Source: JANXMY01 sp965246745 (GTDB lineage Bacteria > Armatimonadota > Armatimonadia > Armatimonadales > Capsulimonadaceae). From it: DNA of 64,000 nucleotides. The stretch lies in assembly GCA_965246745.1 (NCBI GenBank), contig OZ251980.1, forward strand, positions 682,001-746,000, in the 5' to 3' direction. Below, one piece after another: positions 25,507 to 32,812 of the stretch. Both the position numbers and the translations under genes were made by a program. The first letter of the stretch is position 1. Each line of letters starts with the position of its first letter. A model generated the notes under the pieces. The model saw nothing but the letters and a program-made list of their open reading frames with translations. It did not search any database and had not been told where the DNA came from.

Positions 25507-26406
25507 TTAAGGCGGGCAGACTTTGCCGTCGCCGCCCCCGCCGGGAACGGTCGGAACTTCGCGCTCAATCGGAGCGCCGATCACCGACCCCCATTCGGTC
25601 CACGAGCCGTCGTAATTCTTGGCGTTCTCGTAGCCCAGCAGGTTGTATAGCGCAAACCAGGTGTGCGACGACCGCTCGCCGATGCGGCAGTAAGCGATCA
25701 CATCTTTGCCTTCGGTGACGCCTTTGCCGGCGTAAAACGCTTTCAGCTCGTCGGCGGACTTAAACGTCCCGTCTTCCCGCACAGCGTTCAGCCAGGGCGC
25801 GGACTGTGCGCCGGGGATATGCCCGCCGCGCTGCGCCGTTTCGCTCATGCCGGGCGGCGCGATCACCTTGCCGGAGTATTCGTCGGGCGAGCGCACATCA
25901 ATCAGCGTCAAATTGGGATCGCCGAGCTTTTGCAGCACTTGGTCACGGAACGCCCGCAGCTCCCAGTTCGGCTCGGTCGCCGTGTACGTCGCCGGGGCCG
26001 GCGCGGGCACATCGGTGACCAGCTCGCGTCCTTCGGCGATCCACTTTTTGCGCCCGCCGTTGATCAGCTTCAATTTATCTCGGTCGTGGCCGTAAATCAA
26101 AAACAGCCAGTAGCCGAACGTCGCAAACCAGTTGTTGTTGTCGCCGTAGAGCACCAGCGTATCGGAGTTGGCGATGCCCGAGCGGGACAGCAGCGCTTCC
26201 CACTGCGTCTTGTCGGGAACGTCGCGCCGCAGCGTGTCTTCCAGCTCCGTCTGCCAGTTGAAGCCGAGCGCCCCCGGCAGGTGCCCCTGCGCGTAGGCGT
26301 CGGTGTCCACGTCAATTTCAATCAGCTTAAATGCGCCGGCGGCGAGCTGCGCCGCGACTTCCTCGGTTTCAATCAGCACTTCAGGGTGCGCGTAGTTCTC
26401 TGCCAT
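25507..26406 (-). CDS. Thiosulfate sulfurtransferase (tandem rhodanese)
   Basis: 299 residues from the ATG at 26406. Two rhodanese domains: an inactive N-terminal one (VLIETEEVAAQL...LYGDNNNWFATFGYW) and a catalytic C-terminal one with the active-site Cys in VIAYCRIGERSSHTW, the CRIGERS loop of CysA/SseA-type enzymes. It moves sulfur from thiosulfate to a thiol acceptor. Position in a sulfur cluster with a NIL protein, CysO-MoeZ fusion and CysM suggests it supplies sulfur for protein thiocarboxylate formation; this is inference. Confidence 0.93.
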   Translation of the reverse strand: MAENYAHPEVLIETEEVAAQLAAGAFKLIEIDVDTDAYAQGHLPGALGFNWQTELEDTLRRDVPDKTQWEALLSRSGIANSDTLVLYGDNNNWFATFGYWLFLIYGHDRDKLKLINGGRKKWIAEGRELVTDVPAPAPATYTATEPNWELRAFRDQVLQKLGDPNLTLIDVRSPDEYSGKVIAPPGMSETAQRGGHIPGAQSAPWLNAVREDGTFKSADELKAFYAGKGVTEGKDVIAYCRIGERSSHTWFALYNLLGYENAKNYDGSWTEWGSVIGAPIEREVPTVPGGGGDGKVCPP

Positions 26407-26431
26407 GTCCGTCTCCTGTGAGTGTGTAAAA

Positions 26432-26698
26432 TCAATAAGCCTGGGCTTCGTCAATGCCGATAAAGCCGACCCCGACACCGAAGGCTTTCCAGAACGCGAC
26501 ACTGTCGTCAATCTGCTTGTCGGTGCCGGACAGCTCCAGCATGATATAGCCGCCGGTCTGCGGCTCAATCTGCGCCCGGCGGATGTCGGCGACCACGCCA
26601 AAGTTTTTGATCGCCTGCGCCAGCAGCGGCTGGTCCACGCGGTCCACGGGAAACGTGAGATTGAGCCGCACTTTTTGGATGTCTTCGGGATTAATCAT
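26432..26698 (-). CDS. NIL domain protein
   Basis: 88 residues. Starts MINPEDIQKVRLNLTFP and shows the ferredoxin-like beta-alpha-beta pattern of the NIL domain (QPLLAQAIKNFGVVADIRRA, then GGYIMLELSGTDKQIDDSVAF). NIL proteins occur in methionine uptake ATPases and in sulfur-assimilation clusters, probably as ligand or partner-binding domains. First gene of the NIL - sulfurtransferase - rrf2 unit; a palindromic site lies 17 nt upstream of its start. Confidence 0.85.
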   Translation of the reverse strand: MINPEDIQKVRLNLTFPVDRVDQPLLAQAIKNFGVVADIRRAQIEPQTGGYIMLELSGTDKQIDDSVAFWKAFGVGVGFIGIDEAQAY

Positions 26699-26714
26699 AA
26701 GTTTTACAAGAATG

Positions 26715-26731
26715 CCTAGCGCTTGACTAGG
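26715..26731. promoter_or_regulatory. Palindromic operator candidate, CCTAG-N7-CTAGG
   Basis: 17 nt, cctagcgcttgactagg, a palindrome with a 7-nt centre, between the NIL gene start and the next repeat. It matches the site at 30954 upstream of cysM at 13 of 17 positions, including non-palindromic centre bases. It is further embedded in an outer agaatgcc / ggcattct pair. Candidate binding site of the local Rrf2 regulator. Confidence 0.6.
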
Positions 26732-26828
26732 CAAAAGAGTTCAAGATAAGGGCATTCTACCCGGCAGAAACACGGGGTGTCAAGAGAGAAAGAGGAAAAG
26801 AGAAGATAGGAAAGAGAAGATAGGAAAA

Positions 26829-26953
26829 GCGAGGAAGTAAACTTCACTCGCTAGTTAGGGTCGTCCTTCGGACGAAAGAGTGCTGACGATTGCGTTTCTT
26901 GTTCCCTCGTCCGAAGGACGACCCTAACTAGCGAGTGAAGTTTACTTCCTCGC
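26829..26953. repeat. 47-bp perfect inverted repeat, GCGAGGAAGTAAA family
   Basis: Arms 26829-26875 and 26907-26953 are perfectly complementary over 47 bp with a 31-nt centre. The inner end has the gtccttcggac hairpin. The family recurs at 48960 (same ends and inner hairpin, different middle) and as one arm at 16008. It fills most of 26735-26978, where no gene is seen. Confidence 0.95.
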
Positions 26954-26978
26954 TCCTGCCCCTAGTACTTCGGCAGAC

Positions 26979-28457
26979 TCAATACTTCGGTACGCTCGGG
27001 TCCACGTCGCTTGACCACGCCAGAATGCCGCCGGATAAGTTTTGCAGCTTCTTGAACCCAGCCTGCTTGAAGATTTGAAGCGCTTCCGATGACCGCTTGC
27101 CGGACTTGCACTGCAACACGATCTCGCCCGACGTGTCAAACTCGTGCAGGCGCTCTTTCACGGTGCCGAGCGGGACCAGCTTGGACCCCGGAATATGCCC
27201 GATGGCGTACTCATACGGCTCCCGCACGTCTACAAGGGTAAACTTCTCGCCCGAGTCAAACTTCGCTTTAAGCTGCGTCGCGGTGATTTCTTCGCCCGTA
27301 GACAACGCCGGCCCTTCGTCGCCCCGCCCCACCCCGCAGAACTCGTCGTAATCTATCAACTCAGTAATGGTCGGATGCTCGCCGCAGATTGGGCACTTCG
27401 GGTCTTTGCGGACTTTGAATTCCCGAAATGACATTTTGAGCGCATTGAACATCAAGAGGCGGCCGATCAAGCTTTGGCCTTCAGACAAAATGAGCTTGAC
27501 GGCTTCAATGGCCTGAATGACGCCGACAATGCCGGGCAGGACGCCGAGAACGCCGCCTTCGGCGCACGACGGCACCATGCCGGGCGGCGGCGGCTCGGGG
27601 TACTGACAGCGGTAGCAGGGGCCGTCTTTGGCGAAAAAGACCGATGCCTGCCCCTCAAACCGAAAAATCGAGCCGTAGACATTGGGCTTGCCGAGCAGGA
27701 CGCACGCATCGTTGACCAAATAGCGAGTCTGAAAGTTGTCGGTGCCGTCGGCGATTACGTCGTAGTCTTTGAGTATCTCCAAAGCGTTTTCCGAAGTCAG
27801 CATGACTTCATGCTTGATGATGTTGACATACGGGTTGATTTCTTTGAGCGTCTGCTCCGCGCTGTCAATTTTCGGCTTGCCGACCGTGCTTTCGCGGTGC
27901 ACAATCTGCCGCTGCAAGTTGGTCACGTCCACCGTGTCGAAATCCACCAGCCCGATTGTCCCCACCCCGGCGGCCGCCAGGTACATCGTCAGCGGTGCGC
28001 CGAGGCCGCCGGTGCCGATGCAGAGCACTTTTGCGGCTTTCAGCCGCTTCTGCCCGTCCATCGTCACTTCCGGCATGATGAGGTGCCGCGAGTAGCGCAG
28101 AACTTCGTCGTTGGTGAGCGTCTCGGCTTCGGGGTCATTCGCTAACTGAAACGACGGCGCTCCGCCGGTGCCGACCGCGTCCAGCCCGCCCGCGATGCTC
28201 GGCACGATAGTCAGCGTGTCGCCGTCTTGGACCGGCGTTTGCCCTCCCTGCAAGTGCCGGCTGTCTTCGTCGTTGACGTACACATTGACAAACGCCCGCA
28301 GGCTGCCGTCGTCATTGAACAAATGCTTTTTGATGTCGGGATAGTTCTCCGACAAATGCTGAAGCGCATGGTCCACAGTCGCGCCGCCGACTTCCACTTC
28401 GTCCCGGTTCATCGTGTACCGCTGCATCGGGGTCGGCACGAGTATCTTCACAGGCAT
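26979..28457 (-). CDS. CysO (MoaD/ThiS)-MoeZ-rhodanese fusion protein
   Basis: 492 residues in three parts. Residues 1-91 are a ubiquitin-like sulfur carrier ending SIAGG, like the C-terminal Gly-Gly of CysO/MoaD. Residues ~115-365 are an E1-like adenylating domain (GTGGLGAPLTMYLAAAGVG; DFDTVDVTNLQRQ; zinc cysteines in CYRCQ and CPICG). Residues ~385-492 are a rhodanese with Cys450 in LQCKSGKRSS. In mycobacteria CysO and MoeZ are separate: MoeZ adenylates CysO and loads sulfur on it for CysM. Here carrier and activator are one chain, so the Gly-Gly is internal and would need cleavage to work. The JAMM protease gene lies directly upstream on the same strand. Confidence 0.92.
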   Translation of the reverse strand: MPVKILVPTPMQRYTMNRDEVEVGGATVDHALQHLSENYPDIKKHLFNDDGSLRAFVNVYVNDEDSRHLQGGQTPVQDGDTLTIVPSIAGGLDAVGTGGAPSFQLANDPEAETLTNDEVLRYSRHLIMPEVTMDGQKRLKAAKVLCIGTGGLGAPLTMYLAAAGVGTIGLVDFDTVDVTNLQRQIVHRESTVGKPKIDSAEQTLKEINPYVNIIKHEVMLTSENALEILKDYDVIADGTDNFQTRYLVNDACVLLGKPNVYGSIFRFEGQASVFFAKDGPCYRCQYPEPPPPGMVPSCAEGGVLGVLPGIVGVIQAIEAVKLILSEGQSLIGRLLMFNALKMSFREFKVRKDPKCPICGEHPTITELIDYDEFCGVGRGDEGPALSTGEEITATQLKAKFDSGEKFTLVDVREPYEYAIGHIPGSKLVPLGTVKERLHEFDTSGEIVLQCKSGKRSSEALQIFKQAGFKKLQNLSGGILAWSSDVDPSVPKY

Positions 28458-28458
28458 A

Positions 28459-28890
28459 TCAACTCTCCTCAGTCATTACTATTGGGTCTTCATCAAACCG
28501 GCTGCCAGCGTCGGCCAGCGTCCAGTTCCGCATTTCTTTCGGGCTGCCGCCGACAACCGACACGATGACGTAACAGTACCCCGGCCAGGCATGTTCCCGG
28601 TCAAACTCCGACGGCCTCGCGGGCGCGTCCGGGTGGCTGTGATAGAAGCCCACCACCCCGAGGCCGTCCGCCCGCGCCGCCCGGTCGGTTTTGACAAAAT
28701 CGCCGGGATCAATCTCAAACCGATTGCGCGGCGAATCGTCGCGCAAGTTCGCCGCCGGAACCGTGCGCGTCACGGTCGCACTCTCGCCGTCGGCCCGGCC
28801 CACGAGAAATCCGCAGCATTCGTTAGGGTAGTCAGCGGCGGCGTGAGCGCGGACGGTTTGGTCATGCTCGGTTGTCATTTGAAGCGGCAT
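28459..28890 (-). CDS. mec: Mec-like JAMM/MPN+ metalloprotease
   Basis: 143 residues from the ATG at 28890 (start MPLQMTTEH; a second ATG at 28878 is possible). The zinc-protease signature is complete: Glu in YPNECCGFLVG, and YHSHPDAPARPSEFD (His-x-His-Pro-x6-Ser-x2-Asp). In the CysO pathway Mec releases cysteine from CysO-cysteine. Because the sulfur carrier is fused to its activator in the next gene, this protease might also cut after the internal Gly-Gly, as JAMM enzymes do with ubiquitin chains. It is separated from the fusion gene by 1 nt and overlaps the gene upstream by 29 nt. Confidence 0.88.
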   Translation of the reverse strand: MPLQMTTEHDQTVRAHAAADYPNECCGFLVGRADGESATVTRTVPAANLRDDSPRNRFEIDPGDFVKTDRAARADGLGVVGFYHSHPDAPARPSEFDREHAWPGYCYVIVSVVGGSPKEMRNWTLADAGSRFDEDPIVMTEES

Positions 28891-29254
28891 CGCGGTCCTC
28901 ACGCAGTAAACGAAAAATATGCCGCAGCGTTGCCTCGGCTTCGCCCAGATCACACCATTTCTCATCATAGGGGATGCCCTGAATGTTGAAGTAACGCAGG
29001 TGGAACTTGTCTATGTTATGCCAATACTCGGCAGAGACGGAAGCCATCATATTGGCATCGCGACCTTCAAGGCTGTCGGCGAAAACGCGCATCATAAGAT
29101 GGGAATGCGTCGGCCACAAGGCATTTTCGGCTCCCAGTTTGGCAACCGCTTTCACGAGCGTTTTCATCGGCTCCTGCCGATGCTGGGGACCGAGTTCTTC
29201 GTAGAACTCAATAGTCTTGGTCCATTGCTGGCTTGGTGTGGGCGACAGCATCAC
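28862..29254 (-). CDS. Unknown protein, third gene of the HigBA-like operon
   Basis: About 130 residues, not recognised. It has many Trp, His and Met residues (WTKTIEFYEELGPQHRQEPM; PTHSHLMMRVFADSLEG; SAEYWHNIDKFHLRYF) and appears mainly alpha-helical; no catalytic signature is seen. The start is a GTG at 29254 overlapping the antitoxin stop (GTGA), or the ATG three bases later. It is thus translationally coupled to the toxin-antitoxin pair upstream and overlaps mec downstream. It could be a chaperone or immunity-type third component, or cargo; it does not resemble SecB. Confidence 0.7.
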   Translation of the reverse strand: MMLSPTPSQQWTKTIEFYEELGPQHRQEPMKTLVKAVAKLGAENALWPTHSHLMMRVFADSLEGRDANMMASVSAEYWHNIDKFHLRYFNIQGIPYDEKWCDLGEAEATLRHIFRLLREDRDAASNDNRA

Positions 29255-29589
29255 ACAGAAGCCATTTCTCGCTCTGCCGCTCCATGTGTTTTCAGCGCAC
29301 GCTCACGCACCGAGGCGGACAGCGTCACATCGCGGCCCAGGCAATTCAGGTAGCCGATAAGCTGGTCTATGGAATAGCCGGAAGAAGCCTCGTCGAGAAG
29401 CGCGACAAGCTGTTCTTTGCTGATGCCGAGTTTTGATGCAGCCTGTGAGCGCGTCAGCCGCTTGGCTCTGATCGCGAGTCGGATTTCAATGGCGAGAGTG
29501 GATTTCAAGGAAAGCTCTTCGGCGTTCGGCAGGCCCATATCGGCAAAGACATTGCCGCAGCCGACATAAAACTCGATTTCTTCTTTCAT
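29251..29589 (-). CDS. HigA2-like XRE antitoxin
   Basis: 112 residues. The helix-turn-helix (IRAKRLTRSQAASKLGISKE, then QLVALLD) and GYSIDQLIGYLNCLGRDVTLSA match the HigA2/HTH_37 antitoxins, which repress their own operon and bind the RelE-fold toxin through an N-terminal arm. It is preceded by the toxin gene (14-nt gap), the reverse order typical of hig systems, and followed by a coupled unknown gene. Confidence 0.85.
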   Translation of the reverse strand: MKEEIEFYVGCGNVFADMGLPNAEELSLKSTLAIEIRLAIRAKRLTRSQAASKLGISKEQLVALLDEASSGYSIDQLIGYLNCLGRDVTLSASVRERALKTHGAAEREMASV

Positions 29590-29603
29590 TGTGTGATAGC
29601 CTC

Positions 29604-29978
29604 CTATTGAGCCGTGTTCAATTCGCGATCAACCACTTCTGCCGCCCTGATTCGCGCTCGTATCAATTCGATGTCATGTTTTGCTGTCTCGCTGCCGCGA
29701 TGCGACTTCTTTTGGAACGCATGAAGTACATAAATGCGTTCCGCAAAGTGCACCGTGTAGACAGCACGATAAGTATCGCCATTGTGGTCTTCCCGAATTT
29801 CGAGAACGCCTGCGCTGCCAAATCCTGACAGCGTCTTGATCGACTTCGGGCGCAGACCACGCTGAATTTGCTGAAGCGTATCGCCGACACCTTTCTGGAC
29901 ATCGGCGGGAAAATCACGCAGGTCTCGAAGTGACGACCCGATCCAAACGACAGGCTTTGTCTTAGGCGGCTGTCTCAT
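29604..29978 (-). CDS. HigB2/Gp49-like toxin (RelE superfamily)
   Basis: 124 residues. Pattern VVWIGSSLRDLRDFPADVQKG, then LSGFGSAGVLEIREDHNGDTYRAVY and IYVLHAFQKKSHRGSETAKHDIELI is the phage-derived Gp49-like/HigB group of ribosome-dependent mRNA endonucleases, with the conserved YR-x-VY and F-x-KKS-x-(K/R)T-like region. AAGGAGGGC precedes its ATG. The gene lies between cysM and the rest of the cysteine genes, so the toxin operon has been inserted in that cluster. The frame is intact, unlike the other toxin genes in the window. Confidence 0.88.
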   Translation of the reverse strand: MRQPPKTKPVVWIGSSLRDLRDFPADVQKGVGDTLQQIQRGLRPKSIKTLSGFGSAGVLEIREDHNGDTYRAVYTVHFAERIYVLHAFQKKSHRGSETAKHDIELIRARIRAAEVVDRELNTAQ

Positions 29979-30002
29979 TCTGCCCTCCTTAGCGTTGTTA
30001 AG

Positions 30003-30944
30003 CTATATCTGCGGGTGCGGCTCATCGGCAGGATCGTCCCAAAAGCGCTCGGACAGGTAGCGGTCGGCGCTGTCGCACAAAACAGTCACGACCACGCTGC
30101 CTTTGGGGGCGGTTTTGGCGACTTGAAGCGCTGAATGGACATTGGCCCCGGCGGAGATGCCCACCAAAAGGCCCTCTTCGCGGGCCAGGCGCTTGACCAT
30201 TACATACGCATCTTCGGTGCGGCATTCTATATTTTGGTCGGCGACGCTCGGGTCATAAATCGGCGGGACAATGGCCGTTTCCATGTGCTTCAGGCCCTCC
30301 AGTCCGTTGAACGGCGAATCGGGCTGCATGGAGATCAATCGGACGGCGGGGCTGACCGAGTGCAGGTAGCGGCCCGTGCCCATCATTGTGCCGGTCGTGC
30401 CGAGGCCGGCGACAAAGTGCGTTATGCGATGGTCGGTCTGCGCCCAAATCTCGGGGCCGGTGGTCTTGAAATGCGCCTGCCAGTTGGCATCGTTGCCGTA
30501 TTGGTCGGGATAAAAGTACAAGTCGGGGTTTTCCGCGTACATCTGCTTGACCGCGCGGATGGCCCCGTCGGACTGCTCGGCGGGGGGCGTGAAAACAATC
30601 TCCGCCCCGTAGGCCGAGAGTATTTTTTTGCGCTCGGGCGTCACGTTTTTGGGCAGGCACAAGCGCACCTTGTAGCCCCGCGCCGCGCCGATCATGGCAT
30701 ACGCAATGCCGGTATTGCCGGAAGTGGCGTCCAAAATGATCTTGCCGGGCCGGAGCCGCCCCGACGCTTCGCCGTCCAGAATCATATGGAGCGCGGCCCG
30801 GTCTTTGACCGAGCCGCCGGGGTTAAAAAACTCGGCTTTGCCGTAGATCTCGACCCCCGGCGTTTCGGCTTCGATTTTGCCGAGGCGGACCAGCGGCGTG
30901 TTGCCGATCAAATCTTCCAGGCGATGGGCGGACGGCTCAGGCAT
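30003..30944 (-). CDS. cysM: Cysteine synthase, CysM-like
   Basis: 313 residues. PLP enzyme of the cysteine synthase family: the PLP Lys is in NPGGSVKDRAAL, the substrate loop is ATSGNTGIAYAM, and the phosphate cup is VAGLGTTGTMMGTGRYL. With CysO-MoeZ and Mec nearby it most likely uses the protein thiocarboxylate as sulfur donor and O-phosphoserine or O-acetylserine as acceptor, as in mycobacteria. That specificity is inferred from context. It has its own promoter with a candidate operator and is the first gene of the minus-strand set. Confidence 0.9.
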   Translation of the reverse strand: MPEPSAHRLEDLIGNTPLVRLGKIEAETPGVEIYGKAEFFNPGGSVKDRAALHMILDGEASGRLRPGKIILDATSGNTGIAYAMIGAARGYKVRLCLPKNVTPERKKILSAYGAEIVFTPPAEQSDGAIRAVKQMYAENPDLYFYPDQYGNDANWQAHFKTTGPEIWAQTDHRITHFVAGLGTTGTMMGTGRYLHSVSPAVRLISMQPDSPFNGLEGLKHMETAIVPPIYDPSVADQNIECRTEDAYVMVKRLAREEGLLVGISAGANVHSALQVAKTAPKGSVVVTVLCDSADRYLSERFWDDPADEPHPQI

Positions 30945-30953
30945 AACTGTTTT

Positions 30954-30970
30954 CCTAGTGCGGGACTAGT
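30954..30970. promoter_or_regulatory. Palindromic operator candidate upstream of cysM, CCTAG-N7-CTAGT
   Basis: 17 nt, cctagtgcgggactagt, between the cysM -10 box and its start codon. It shares spacing and most bases, including GACTAG and the GC in the centre, with the site at 26715 upstream of the NIL gene. Position just downstream of the -10 box suits a repressor. Confidence 0.6.
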
Positions 30971-30974
30971 GATT

Positions 30975-30980
30975 ATTATA
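30975..30980 (-). promoter_or_regulatory. cysM -10 box
   Basis: A perfect TATAAT on the minus strand ~30 nt before the cysM ATG; no strong -35. The candidate operator lies directly downstream. Confidence 0.6.
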
Positions 30981-31060
30981 CCCGGAATTGCCGCAAAGCG
31001 GTTTGGGGGCGGCGATTGCGGGGAACACCGGGACTAACCAGCACCGGAAAGAGAAAACCT

Positions 31061-31972
31061 ATGGCATCCAGTTACTCTCAGGACCCGAAAGACGCGCAGA
31101 AGGCCGACGCGGCGGCGGAAGAAAACCGGCAAAAAGCGCAGGACACGGTAGCAAAAAACAACGCCGCCCGGCGTGCGCTGCCGTGGATTGTCGCCGCAGT
31201 CGCGCTTGTGGCGCTGATTGTGTTCGCCGCGACAGGTCATCTGCGGCAAAACAACGCAAACACCAGCAGCGATACAAACGGCGCGGGGTCTTCCCAGGGC
31301 GCTGCGCCGGCCCCAGGCGGCGGCACGGGCGGCGGAACAAGCAGCGCATCCGGCGGCGCGGCGTCCGGCGGCGGACCGGGCACGGCGGGCCAGGCGGGCG
31401 GCGGCAGTCAAAGCAGCGGCCAAGCCGGGCAGAGCACACAAAGCGGGCAGAGCACACAAAGCGGGCAGAACACGCAAAGCGGGCAGAACACGCAAAGCGG
31501 ACAAAATAGCGGCACGCAGAACAGCGGCCAAAACGGCACGTCAGGCGGGAACGGCATGTCAGGCGGGAACGGCATGTCGGGCGGCAGCGGCGGAGCGGCG
31601 GCGACGCCCGGCATGACCGGCCCATCGGCGACTTCCGGCCCGACGGGAGCCGCCGGCGCGGCAGGGGGTTCAAGCCCGGCGGGCGGTGCGGTCGGCGGGG
31701 CCAGCCCGGCGGGGAATGCCGGGGGGACAAGCGCCGCCGGAGCGGCGGGCGGCGGCATGAGCGGCGGCCTCGGGACAGCTGGCGGCGCGGGCACCGCCGG
31801 GGTCGGTGCAAGCGGCGCAGGCGGAGCGTCCGGGGCGGGGGCATCCGGGGCCAGCGGCGGCGGCGCGGCGGGCGGCTCGGGAGCCGGCGCGAGCGGAGCC
31901 GGAGGCAGCGGCGGAGGGGCGGGAGCCGGCGGGGCCGGGGCGGGAGGCGGCGCTTCGGGCGGAGGCGGGTAA
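31061..31972 (+). CDS. Membrane-anchored Gly/Ser/Ala-rich low-complexity protein
   Basis: 303 residues. A charged cytosolic head (residues 1-38) is followed by one membrane span (LPWIVAAVALVALIVFAATG, ~40-59) and ~240 residues of low complexity. The outer part includes a run of six-residue units (GQSTQS, GQNTQS) coded by 18-nt DNA repeats around 31430-31505, then (N)GMSGG and GASGAGG stretches. It could be a surface or cell-wall spacer; no enzymatic domain is seen. The start ATG 31061 gives the charged head; the frame is open to 31016. Repeat length may vary between strains. Confidence 0.7.
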   Translation: MASSYSQDPKDAQKADAAAEENRQKAQDTVAKNNAARRALPWIVAAVALVALIVFAATGHLRQNNANTSSDTNGAGSSQGAAPAPGGGTGGGTSSASGGAASGGGPGTAGQAGGGSQSSGQAGQSTQSGQSTQSGQNTQSGQNTQSGQNSGTQNSGQNGTSGGNGMSGGNGMSGGSGGAAATPGMTGPSATSGPTGAAGAAGGSSPAGGAVGGASPAGNAGGTSAAGAAGGGMSGGLGTAGGAGTAGVGASGAGGASGAGASGASGGGAAGGSGAGASGAGGSGGGAGAGGAGAGGGASGGGG

Positions 31973-32027
31973 GCGAAATCCGGCGGGAGCGCCCCCGCCA
32001 AATGCGCCGGGAGCGTGCGGGGCCGGG

Positions 32028-32033
32028 TACAAT
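32028..32033 (+). promoter_or_regulatory. -10 box of the PhnP-like gene, near-leaderless
   Basis: TACAAT ending 8 nt before ATG 32042, with no ribosome site between. The -35 region is not convincing. Confidence 0.45.
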
Positions 32034-32041
32034 AACGGTCT

Positions 32042-32812
32042 ATGAAAGTCACTGTACTCGGCTGCGGCACGTCCCACGGCGTCCCGATGATCGGCTGCGA
32101 CTGCGCGGTCTGCATGTCCCAGGACCCGCGCAACAAGCGCCTGCGTCCGGCCATTTTGGTCACAGCGGACGACGGCGCAAACATTCTGGTAGACACGCCG
32201 CCGGAAATGCGCCTGGCGTTTCTGGCAAACGCCGTGCGCCGCCTGGACGCGATTTTCTACACCCATTCCCACGCCGACCATATTTTCGGCCTCGATGATG
32301 TGCGGACATTCAACTACCGCTCGGGCCTGCCGATGCCGGTGTACGCCGAACCGGGCGTGCTGGACGACCTGCGGCGCATTTACAAGTATATCTTTGTTGA
32401 AACACAGGCCGGCGGCGGCAAGCCGCAGGTGACGCTGTCGGAGATCGCGCCCGGCGAGGCGCTTTCGGTGCATAGCGTGGACATTCTCCCGCTGCGCGTC
32501 TGCCACGGCCGCCTGCCGATTTTGGCGTACAAGTTCGGCCCGCGCTTCGCGTATGTCACCGACGTATCTTCCATCCCGCCTGAAACCTGGCCGCAGCTAG
32601 AGAACCTGGATTTATTGATGCTCGATGCCGTCCGGCGCGAGCCGCACGAGACGCATTTCCACCTTGACGCCGCGCTGGAAACCATCGCCCTGCTTCAGCC
32701 GAAGCGCACGCTTTTGACCCATTTGTCCCACGACTACGATTACGCCCTCACCAATGCCGACCTGCCCCCCGGCGTCGAGCTGGCCTTTGACGGACAGGAA
32801 ATTACCCTATGA
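32042..32812 (+). CDS. PhnP-like metallo-beta-lactamase-fold phosphodiesterase
   Basis: 256 residues. The N-terminal LGCGTSHGVPMIGCDCAVC with the extra zinc-binding cysteines is typical of PhnP-type enzymes, and the catalytic motif is THSHADHIFGLDDVR. Further ligands are in CHGRLPILAY, VTDVSS and LTHLSHDYDY. PhnP opens 5-phosphoribosyl 1,2-cyclic phosphate in phosphonate use, but orphan relatives like this one (no phn genes nearby) act on other cyclic phosphodiesters, so the substrate is open. The stop overlaps the next start by 4 nt (ATGA). Confidence 0.85.
   Translation: MKVTVLGCGTSHGVPMIGCDCAVCMSQDPRNKRLRPAILVTADDGANILVDTPPEMRLAFLANAVRRLDAIFYTHSHADHIFGLDDVRTFNYRSGLPMPVYAEPGVLDDLRRIYKYIFVETQAGGGKPQVTLSEIAPGEALSVHSVDILPLRVCHGRLPILAYKFGPRFAYVTDVSSIPPETWPQLENLDLLMLDAVRREPHETHFHLDAALETIALLQPKRTLLTHLSHDYDYALTNADLPPGVELAFDGQEITL

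Noticed and set aside
31400..31520. CRISPR-like short repeats
   Set aside because: The repeats are in-frame 18-nt coding units without spacers, inside a low-complexity protein gene.
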